In this document: piece by piece, positions 7,344 to 14,120 of the stretch
Layout of the letters: every line of letters starts with the position of its first letter
How positions within the stretch are numbered: the first letter of the stretch is position 1
Position numbers and translations under genes: made by a program
Origin: Spirogloea muscicola
Taxonomy: Eukaryota; Streptophyta; Zygnematophyceae; Spirogloeales; Spirogloeaceae
Assembly (NCBI GenBank): GCA_009602725.1
Contig: WELB01000066.1
Coordinates: forward strand, 677,336-691,455
Reading direction: 5' to 3'
Length of the DNA: 14,120 nt
The notes under the pieces: model-generated
The model's input: only the letters and a program-made list of their open reading frames with translations
The model's database searches: none
What the model was told of the DNA's origin: nothing

Positions 7344-7469
7344 GTGTCTCGTAGCTGCTTTGTTTCAGTTTCTTAGCGCTTCCCCTGGCCCCCTTCTCGT
7401 ACTCTGTTCATTCTTTTTCGGGCTGGTTGTTCCAGCCCCTATTCTCAATGGGCGAGCACTTTCTTCTTC
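7344..7469 (+). promoter_or_regulatory. LINE 3' UTR with terminal hairpin (likely RT recognition site)
   Basis: GGGCTGG at 7420-7426 and CCAGCCC at 7432-7438 form a perfect 7-bp stem with a 5-nt TTGTT loop, followed by ATGGGCGAGCAC and a CTT-rich end. The hairpin recurs in most related fragments in the window. In characterised R2-type elements a structured 3' UTR is what the reverse transcriptase binds, so I infer the same role here. Confidence 0.6.
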
Positions 7470-7498
7470 TTTCCAGCGAGCTCAATCCTGGTCTGCGA

Positions 7499-7527
7499 GG
7501 TACCTTGCCCCCATTGGGTACCTTGCC
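7499..7527. repeat. Direct repeat GGTACCTTGCC x2
   Basis: Two perfect 11-bp copies (7499-7509 and 7517-7527) are separated by 7 bases. The middle, CCTTGCCCCCATTGGG, matches the class-2 tail block seen at 413 and 1033, so this is probably a scrap of such a tail that was partly duplicated. Confidence 0.5.
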
Positions 7528-7551
7528 GCGCATGCTGCCAGATGCACGAGC

Positions 7552-7668
7552 TCTTTTGTTTCTGTGTGTGCTTGTTTTCCTTAGCGCTTCCCCTGGCCCC
7601 CTTCTCGTCCTTCTTTTTTGGGTTGGCTTTTCCAGCCCCTATCCTCAATGGGCGAGCACATTCTCTTT
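7552..7668 (+). mobile_element. Truncated LINE 3' UTR and tail, third in the head-to-tail series
   Basis: It contains TTAGCGCTTCCCCTGGCC and CCCTTCTCGTCC, then a hairpin GGGTTGG (7620-7626) with CCAGCCC (7632-7638) in which a U-G pair replaces C-G, followed by TATCCTCAATGGGCGAGCAC. It is diverged from copies A and B in the spacer but has the same orientation. Confidence 0.75.
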
Positions 7669-7894
7669 TCTCTAAGTCAGGCCTCCTGCTTTCGTGGCGG
7701 CGCTCCAGGTCCCCAAGTTAGCTTGTCGGATTTGTTGGTGCTTACCCGTGGGTACTGATGTCACCTTAGGCACCTTAGTTCAGGTCTCCGTATTATGTAG
7801 CCCTGTTTAGTTTGCCCTAGACTCTGCCTGAGCAATGCATCAGCTTAGAACCGGCCTCCATTTCGTTTCATGCGCCCCGCGCGCCTTCTCTCAC
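7669..7894. other. Spacer, nothing recognised
   Basis: There is no convincing ORF, tail or RNA gene between the last LINE tail and the inverted hairpin block. Confidence 0.4.
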
Positions 7895-7963
7895 TCGGAG
7901 AACCACTTCCAAAGTGGACAGCTGTGGCTGTGAGAGGCCAGCCTAGAGGAATGGACAAGGTGT
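7895..7963 (-). repeat. Inverted hairpin tail, class 3
   Basis: The complement reads CACACCTTGTCCATTCCTC, AGGCTGGCCTCTCACAGCC, then CACTTTGGAAGTGG. This matches the plus-strand blocks at 811 and 1167. Confidence 0.5.
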
Positions 7964-8068
7964 GAAAGAAAGAAATTGCTCGCCCGTGGGAAAAGTGGGC
8001 AAACGAGGTGGCCGGGGGGGGGTGTTCACAGCTCCGAAACAGGAGGTGATGGCTCGCTCGGGCGCCCG

Positions 8069-8153
8069 TGACGTCAGCCGCCGGCCCCCGCCTTCGCTGG
8101 GCGCAACCCGGACGCCCGCTGACTGACGCCGCCTGACGCCTGGCCGCTGACGC
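8069..8153. promoter_or_regulatory. CRE palindrome and TGACG half-site cluster upstream of the channel gene
   Basis: A perfect TGACGTCA lies at 8069-8076, and TGACGC occurs at 8124, 8134 and 8148. TGACG is the half-site of bZIP (CREB/TGA-type) factors. The spacing and position, about 310-390 bases before the proposed ATG, suit a promoter-proximal cluster. No TATA box is obvious in this GC-rich stretch. TGACG words are also frequent at 1-75, so chance enrichment is possible. Confidence 0.35.
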
Positions 8154-8411
8154 GCCTTTGCCCCCCCCGCGCCACCTCTGCCTCTATTCTGCTTCCGTCA
8201 CCCGCCACCTTCTCAACCTCCGCCGCCGCGCCGCCGCCGCCGCCGCTGCCACCGCCGCGCCCGGCCTCTTCCTCGCTCCCCGAGGCTGCTGGAGCGCGGG
8301 CTCCTGTGGGGTCGACCACCTGCTGCCGCCTGGGAGCGCCTGGCACACAGGCTTGCCTGCCGGCAGCAGCATTGCGGACCCTCCGGCGGCAGCAGCGACG
8401 GCGGCGCAGGC

Positions 8412-8427
8412 CGCCGCACGTGCGGCG
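8412..8427. promoter_or_regulatory. 16-bp palindrome with a G-box core
   Basis: CGCCGCACGTGCGGCG is a perfect palindrome centred on CACGTG, the bHLH/bZIP G-box. It ends 34 bases before the proposed start ATG at 8462, so it lies at or near the transcription start or in the 5' UTR. Confidence 0.35.
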
Positions 8428-8461
8428 CGGGCAGCTTGCATGGGGGCCGACGCGAGAGGGC

Positions 8462-11400
8462 ATGGCGCCGCAGCACGACACCGGCTCCAGGCCCGGCGCT
8501 AAGCGCGAGGCGGAGCTGAACCCCGACGCCGTCAGCAAGTCTGTCGTCGTTCACCGCTTCTGCAGTGCTAAGCCTGAGGCGGTCTGTAGCCTCGAGCTGT
8601 TCTGAGCAGCAGACGGCAGTGAGACCCCTTCTCCGGCCGCCGCACATTGGGCGCCTTCGTCTCCTTACGGGGCTGACTGTGTCGGGTGCGGGCCTGGCCG
8701 CGGCAGCAGGTCGAGCTCCTTCTCCTGGTCCAAGGAGCTGGCCGAGACGCAGTACGAACGGCTCTCCCGCGACCCTTCTCGGCGAGGAGTGAGTGCCTCG
8801 ACAAAATTCCTCGATTCATGGTGCTTCTGAAACATGGACAAGCCTGCCACGTCTCTAGCAGACCGGCGTGAGTCAGGTGCAGCCATTTGTACGTGTCTTC
8901 AGGCACTGCACTTGCTTGACCTGTCACCAGAAACATCCGAGGTGCTTCAGATGGCATGTGGGCCGGCTGAGGCGGCAATGCAGGTGACAGGTCTGTTACA
9001 TCACCTTCTTATGTCTGACAGGGGGACAGTGAGCACGGCGAGCACGAAAGCAAGCGAAGCGATTTGACACAAGCGACGAAGGAGATGGAGGGGACTGGCA
9101 GCGACTTCAGTTATGATGCAGAGGAGGTGTCGTTCCCGCTCCAGGGCTTTGGAACTCGAGTGCAGCCAGTGACAAGCCCCCGAGGGCCAACGCCCACTCC
9201 TGTTGGCCTTCTTGACGGCAGCCCACATGACGCAGCCTGGCAGACTGATCAGAAAAGAGCTGGGGTTGGTAATGCGAGTGCGTCCAGTAACCCCACACCC
9301 TTGCCACAAGGCCCTCGATTGCGCACCGCAAAGGAGCGCTGGAAGAGGCTGAGGCACACCGTTACCTTTGCCAACCAGGTCAGTGTGCCTGTTATTGTCA
9401 CTGATGCAGGAAATCCACTTGATCTTCAGTACTGTATAGTCACACCTGCTGTAGTGCGCAGCCTCAGGGTGGCTTGAGCATTAAAATTTTTTAATATGTC
9501 GCTCCTCTTTGCAGATGGGGGCAACGCTTAAGGCTGGCAATGATATATTGATGGATGAGAGCGTGGCAACCGCGATCCATGCTTCAGAAAGTAACCAGAC
9601 CAAGAAGGACGCCAAGAACACGAAGCTTGGGCCTGTGTTTAGGAAGATGGGCCGGAGTGCAATGGATGGCCTAAAAGTCAAGCACGACAAGGCCATGTTC
9701 TGCTTCTTGGCAGACTTCTACGTCGGTTGCCTCAAGGTGTGCTCGCAAGTCAGCTGTGCTCTTCTGCAAAACCCAGTGCCAAGTTGTAGTCTGGCTAACC
9801 AAGTTGATGTCGTCATCTGGTGTCTAGTGACGTCATTGTGCATGCGCTTCACCATTGCCTGCCTCATGAGTGCATCATAGATGCATCTTGTTCCCCACTA
9901 TGACATACCACATAGAGGCGCATCAGGAGTTTAGCAATGGGTGATCACACAATCTTCATGAGTTCCTGTAGAGCCAATCTGTGGACTTGTGTATGACCTA
10001 CTCCTTGACCTATTCAAGGTAGTGCCTTTGACCGTGTCCAAGAGGAGCCTCTCATTGTACTTTCCTTGTGGTTCCTGTCCAGACTCCTCCACATATCTTT
10101 CTGCTCGGGGTCTTGGTGGCACCAGTCCTACTTGGATTTCTTTTCACGCCAGCATTCCTGTTGGGGTTGGACGGCCTTAGCTTCGAGGATGGCATCATTG
10201 CCAGTCCAGGAGACTGCACAGCAATGACATTCAGTCAGAGCTGCATGTGGGCCGCCAAGAGGAACTTCTCCATTGTACTCAACGTCTTCCTCTATGCGTG
10301 AGATCCTGCTCTTCGGACCACGGACATCACAGAAAGCAGTGTGGTTATAATGGTGCAGTTTTCAGAGATCAGTATTCAGTGTCGATTATGCGAATGCTGA
10401 GCTGAATCGAAATAGAAGGAATGTGTACTGTTCAGATGCAGCTACTTTGTAGCTGAGTCGAAGCAAAGCAACAATCTCAGTGTTGACCTTTAAATTCCAT
10501 TTAAACACCTGAAAGCTTTAGCCAGTCGCCGAGGCCGCTGTCCGAGGCCGATGAGCTGAGGAATGATCACCTGCCTTCGCACAGTGGTCTTGGGCATCAT
10601 GGCTTAGGACATCGCGTGCAGGCAATTAGTGACTACGTGAGTTTTCCTCTCTTATACTTACTGTCCTGTGCAGGCTATCCTTGTCCACCACTTTTGGAGG
10701 GTCCCCAGTTTCAGCAAGATCGCCATACTGCCTCCTCGTGGCAAATTGCAATACACTCATGGCCCAGTTCCTCTTTGTCTTCCTCTCGGGTGCGGTGTTT
10801 GCGCGGATGTCTCAGCCATCCCAGCCCGTCAGATGCTCCAGGAAGGCCATCATCAAGGAGGACGATTATGTCAACGCCATTGCAGACGCAGGGAAGCCCA
10901 AAGAAACACACAAGTACGTGCATATATGTAGCACTGCCTCAGGATTGGTCCTGATTCCTTCGCAGCTGTTCTCATCCTTGTAAAGACATGACTGGGTTGA
11001 GCTGTGAATGTACTGACTTGCCTTCATCAGAAGCCTTGTGGCACATGTCTTAGCATGACATCCTTGGTGTACTCTGCAGGGTGTTTGTGATGCGCTTGGT
11101 TCTTGTGGGACCCCATCCTTGCGAGCTGGTGGATGTGAAAATTACTGTCACTTTCAGGATCTTCATCAAGCTGCCCAGCGGATCCTTCTTCTGTAGCACG
11201 CACAATCTTGACTTGGTCAGGTCTGAGGTTAGAGCCGCAATCTGCAGCCTCGCCTGCCCCTGGGAAATCGATTTGTGTAGCCTGTTAGTCGCGTGAATTA
11301 TATTCTAGACTTGCGTATGTCACGCAGCACTTCCTCACTGTCATGCTCACACCTTTGTGTATATCTGTCAGAACTCACTTCATTAACTTCTGGTCACTTG

Positions 11401-12336
11401 TCCAGGTTGCTCACCTTCGATATGGATTCCTTGTACGACACGTGATAGCACCAGAGTCCCCGCTGTATGGACATACACGCGAGACTATGGCTGATAGCGA
11501 CGCATCCTTCTCCGTGTCGATTGTGGGCATGGAGCGGACGTCCATGACGTCCATTTTCCACATGCAGGTCCGTCACTGGGCTCACTACTTACGAGGTTGT
11601 TGATGCACTCTGATGCCGCAAACTGTAGTGATGTAGCTCGACTTTGCAGATCTGAACAAAGCATGCGCGTCTGAGACAGTGAAGTCCATGCTTGTACAGG
11701 AGTACTTTGTTCATGACAATGACATCATCTGGGATGGCGACTTTGTTGACTTTGTGAGCCTTGATGAACACGGGCACAAGGTCATGGACCATGCCAAGAT
11801 CGATCAGATTAGGACCTTCAAGGTGTGTTTAAGCTACTGACTGAATGGTTTGGACACTTCTGTCCTCGAAATCTGGCGCAGAGTATGAAATTGACGACCA
11901 CGCTTTGCACGTCATATCTGCAATAAATGTCAGCCTGAAAGTGTGCAGATACTCATATGAGCTAAGCAGTGAGCTCGCAAACAATGTTCTCATCAATCTC
12001 CAATCGAATTGATGGATACAGAGTGTGGGCGTAGCGAGCCAGGCCATCAGCAGGATGCACGCAGACGTTGAGAAGCGGAAGCAGCTGTGGAAGCTGGGGG
12101 GGTCCGTCAGGGAGAATGATGACAATGGCGACTCTGCCATTAATGGAGAAAAGGCTGCAACACAGGAGGATGGCAAACGTGGCAGCAGCCTGCAAGCCTG
12201 GGTAGGCGATACTCTGGAAGGCAAATCCTTGTCATGGGCCAGAAAGCAGTGGGCCATGCGATCGCTCTCCTTCAAGTGGAGCTGCTACAGTCAAGAGCCT
12301 GAGATCCTGCCTATGGAGGACAAAAAGTCCGAGTAG
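8462..12336 (+). CDS. Kir-type (inward-rectifier family) channel-like protein with an atypical filter, spliced
   Basis: This is a predicted tetrameric membrane channel subunit. Exons: 8462-8538 (uncertain), 8620-8788 (5' edge uncertain), 9022-9378, 9515-9736, 10083-10297, 10674-10913, 11080-11227, 11406-11567, 11700-11822 and 12022-12336; TAG ends the last. All introns are GT-AG and, from 9022 on, every junction keeps frame. The model gives about 675 residues. The first 200 are low-complexity and probably cytosolic. FLADFYVGCL (end of exon 9515) matches the Kir slide helix YLADIFTTCV. M1 is IFLLGVLVAPVLLGFLF. The pore helix VFLYALSLS leads into TTFGGS where Kir has TTIGYG. M2 ends FLSGAVFARMSQP, matching GAVMAKMAKP. 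The IRK domain is clear: LVDVKITV, PESPLYG (Kir DSPLYD), VGMERTSMT (EGMVEATAMT) and NDIIWDGDF (NEILWGHRY). The 104-residue charged tail is not recognised. Kir family membership is firm; K+ selectivity is doubtful because of the filter. Codon use is less GC-biased than in the LINE. Confidence 0.82.
8620..8788 (+). CDS. Probable N-terminal exon of the Kir-like gene
   Basis: The frame open from 8606 encodes ETPSPAAAHWAPSSPYG, then SRSSSFSWSKELAETQYERL and SRDPSRRG. It ends at a strong donor (GGA|GTGAGT, intron from 8789) in phase 0, which fits the acceptor ACAG|GGG at 9021/9022. No ATG occurs in this exon, so an upstream coding exon is needed. The ATG at 8462 with a donor at 8539 (phase 2) and acceptor at 8619 works, but that acceptor has a weak pyrimidine tract. 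A start at the ATG at 9085 is the alternative. Confidence 0.45.
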
Positions 12337-12955
12337 CAACTATGGCGCTTTCCTCCACTCCTGTTGCACTTGGCAGAGGATGATGTTGTTCGGAGCATGC
12401 AGTAGCAGTTAGATTTTCATTAGCTGTGGGAGTGTGGAGTCACGCCGACATGTCTTCTCTCTCCAGACCTTGTCCGTCAGATGGCACGCAAGCAGTTAAG
12501 ACTCTGTTGTCTGTTGGCAGGGTTAGTGTACTTTCAGCCGCCTACTTGTATTTAAGGGCTCTTGCCTCCATCCTCGACTCGGGCTTAAGTCAGTCTGCTT
12601 CTGTTGCGACTGGGCATGCCAAGTAGGGGGCTCCCTGATTGTTGACCACTGTGAGCACCAGGCACCTCCAAGGGGGTTGCCTATTCTTCCCTTCTCATGC
12701 ACAGCATGGTCGTCCTGACTGACTGTAGATCGAGCTCTCTATGGAGTGCTCTTATTGGTAGAGATAAGGTCTGCTGACATAGTTCTGCCGTTAGGAATCT
12801 GGTCAGCCTGACAAATTCGGCATTACCTGCAAGTGATGACAAGGGTGGACACATCCGGAACAGTTGGTATTCCCCTTGTCCTACATCTCTGCAGCATGAG
12901 GCAGAGATTGACCAGTGGTGCAGTAGTCAACTTATGCATTAATTTGTAAAACCCG
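12337..12955 (+). other. Putative 3' UTR of the channel gene
   Basis: No coding exon follows the TAG at 12334-12336. A TGTAA word, the usual polyadenylation signal of chlorophyte algae, lies at 12945-12949. If the host is a green alga this would end a 3' UTR of about 610 bases. No AATAAA is seen. Confidence 0.25.
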
Positions 12956-13574
12956 CACAGCTAGAATCTCTCTAAGAGCTCAAGTAGCTCAAAGTGATGA
13001 GCAGGCCAATCAAAGGAAGACCTCAACTATATCAGACAAAGCAAGCTTGTCTGAGGGGTTTCAGTCAAGGAGTGCTCCCAGTTCACCCGCAAAAATTGTG
13101 TAGCAATCAAAAGAGAGGCCCACAGCCGGAGGGCTGACTGTGCTGCTGGTTAGCCCCTGCGAGGCGAGCTCGCAAGAAGTCCATGGCGTAAACTCGTGTT
13201 GTTATAGATAAGGGTTAAAGCAATCACGGCCAGGGCTTGGGTCCAGAGTTTCTGGAATGAAGCAACCGGCAAGTGCGCAGAGAAAGTGCTCTTCCACCTT
13301 CCATAGTCAACAACTGCTGAGATGCCCAGCACTGAACAGTAGACGAGCACGTTGGGCGAGCACCCGACCACCATCCGCGCCTCACCGGAGATCGTCACTG
13401 AGAGAAACTGGCCACGCACGAGGCCTGTGGTTTACATTTCAGGAATAAGGTGTTACTTTAGGCCCCAAAGGCAGCCATAGAAGAATGGCAAGAGGTGTGG
13501 GGCAGCCACACGCGCTTTTTAGGAGCCTAGCTGCTGGAAGGGGCACGTGGGGGCCCACAGAAACAAGGGGGCGA
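12956..13574. other. Intergenic, with one weak minus-strand ORF
   Basis: The only candidate is a minus-strand open frame at 13150-13419 encoding two short hydrophobic stretches (PNVLVYCSVLGISAVV and LWTQALAVIALTLIY) before a stop. It could be the last exon of a small membrane protein gene, but I recognise no family and splice signals are not decisive. The rest shows nothing. Confidence 0.2.
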
Positions 13575-13625
13575 TGTCTGTGATAGGCCAGCCCAACAAA
13601 AGTACGAACGAGATTGCCGGAGACG
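13575..13625 (-). repeat. Inverted, decayed LINE tail
   Basis: The complement reads CTCGTTCGTACTTTTGTTGG followed by GCTGGCCTATCACAG. This has the same order of words as the LINE tail (CTCGTACT, TTTTGGGCTGG, CACAG). Confidence 0.45.
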
Positions 13626-13760
13626 AGGCCGGAGATACTGATGAAGTGGCTACTAGGAGTGGGTGCCCAGTGACCCTCAGTCTCCCTTAGTCAGCAGCCG
13701 GTGATGTACAATGCGTCAACGTGCTTGCCTCAGAACTTGGCCACTCAGGCCCTCCATTAC

Positions 13761-13778
13761 TCAATACACATGTATTGA
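13761..13778. repeat. 8-bp inverted repeat TCAATACA/TGTATTGA
   Basis: The arms are perfect with a 2-base spacer. They lie in an AT-richer patch before the last LINE fragment. This could be a protein-binding palindrome or chance. Confidence 0.3.
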
Positions 13779-13932
13779 TAGTCATACACAATGGAAGCCA
13801 TTCGTTACACACCAATGGAGAATGCTATGGTCATAGTCATACAGGTTGAGGTGTGAGTAGAGGTAACGAGGCGTTGAGCCATAGAGCCGCAAGAGGGGGA
13901 GGAGGGAGTGGGCGCGGGGATGGGTCTTGGCG

Positions 13933-14075
13933 CTGGCCAGGGGACCCACTTCCAGGAGCCCAGCATCTCTGATCTGCGGCTGCTGAGCAGGGGTTACTGA
14001 GTGTCTCGTAGCAGCTTTGTTTCTGTTACTTAGCGCTTCCCCTGGCCCCCTTCTCGTACTCTGTTCATTCTTTTT
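13933..14075 (+). mobile_element. LINE 3' fragment C, truncated at both ends
   Basis: From CTGGCCAGGGGACCC to CATTCTTTTT it matches copy A (2751-3180) with one visible difference, a silent T-to-G change in a Leu codon (13984). It includes the ORF end SISDLRLLSRGY with TGA and the first part of the 3' UTR, and shares copy A's variants (GTAGCAGCTTTG, TCTGTTACTT) against the full-length copy. It stops just before the terminal hairpin. Confidence 0.85.
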
Positions 14076-14120
14076 GTGCGAGAGGCGGGATATCATCCGG
14101 CGATGGAGGTGTCTGGGATC

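Larger units (their letters stand above)
3180..7469 (+). mobile_element. Full-length autonomous non-LTR retrotransposon (restriction-like-endonuclease LINE)
   Basis: This is a 4.29-kb unit with one large ORF. Its 5' limit is set by where copy A's tail stops matching (3179/3180), and its 3' limit by the end of shared sequence with copy A (7468). The 5' UTR is about 150 bases (3180-3335) and the 3' UTR about 126 bases. There is no poly(A); the 3' end is a hairpin plus a CTT-rich run. A single ORF with N-terminal zinc fingers and a C-terminal PD-(D/E)XK nuclease is the architecture of the R2/NeSL/CRE group, not of APE-type LINEs such as L1. The exact clade needs a tree. Similarity of its tail to a dozen nearby fragments shows that its family has been active here repeatedly. 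Confidence 0.9.

Noticed and set aside
3180-7469. Insertion into rDNA or U2 genes, as for R2 or Utopia elements
   Set aside because: The flanks are LINE tails and anonymous sequence. No 28S or U2 sequence is recognisable on either side.
8158-8502. An Ala-rich open frame upstream of the channel gene
   Set aside because: It is driven by GCC/CCG triplet runs, the frame does not join the channel exons, and no motif is present. It is more likely promoter or 5' UTR.
8834-9067. A 77-codon plus-strand frame starting MDKPATSLADR as the channel N-terminus
   Set aside because: It contains a strong donor (GTGAGT) soon after its ATG, but no acceptor downstream restores the channel frame in the required phase. 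Joining 8788 to 9022 works directly, so this stretch is read as intron.
11829-12275. A 148-codon minus-strand frame over the last channel exons
   Set aside because: It overlaps the IRK-domain exon junction and tail exon, whose plus-strand frame has clear homology and matched splice phases.
1-14120. tRNA, rRNA, CRISPR array or bacterial operon features
   Set aside because: I saw no tRNA-like cloverleaf with the conserved T-loop, no rRNA core sequence and no regularly spaced repeats, and the spliced gene rules out a bacterial source.

Overview
The window is eukaryotic nuclear DNA. It carries a multi-exon gene with consistent GT-AG introns, an autonomous non-LTR (LINE-type) retrotransposon and many broken copies of that retrotransposon. 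The high GC, very GC-rich third codon positions in the LINE and short introns (about 80-380 nt) suit a unicellular alga or other GC-rich protist. The sequence alone does not fix the taxon.

Layout. Bases 1-2750 hold no intact gene. They are a nest of LINE 3' ends in both orientations, each recognisable by a terminal hairpin (GGGCTGG...CCAGCCC, or GGGCTG...CAGCCC) followed by a CTT/TTC-rich end, plus one large imperfect palindrome (1865-2213) and two diverged LINE C-terminal coding fragments. Bases 2751-3180 are a young 5'-truncated LINE copy. It is joined head-to-tail to a full-length LINE (about 3180-7469) with one uninterrupted 1335-codon ORF (3336-7343). The ORF encodes two C2HC zinc fingers, a reverse transcriptase with the FADD active site, a CCHC knuckle and a PD-(D/E)XK (restriction-like) endonuclease. 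A further tail copy follows at 7552-7668.

Bases about 8060-12950 hold a host gene on the + strand. I reconstructed eight exons whose splice phases all agree, plus a less certain first exon. The product is recognisable as an inward-rectifier potassium channel (Kir) relative: slide helix, M1, pore helix, filter, M2 and the cytoplasmic IRK domain are all present in order. Its selectivity filter reads T-T-F-G-G-S instead of T-x-G-Y-G, the most interesting observation in the window. Upstream lie a CRE-type TGACGTCA site, three more TGACG half-sites and a G-box palindrome.

Bases 12950-14120 are mostly intergenic, ending with another 143-bp LINE 3' fragment (13933-14075) that is nearly identical to the 2751-3180 copy but lacks the terminal hairpin.

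The LINE and its debris form one system: an apparently intact element whose protein probably recognises the shared 3' hairpin, and whose copies accumulate inside one another's tails. The channel gene is an unrelated host gene next to this nest.
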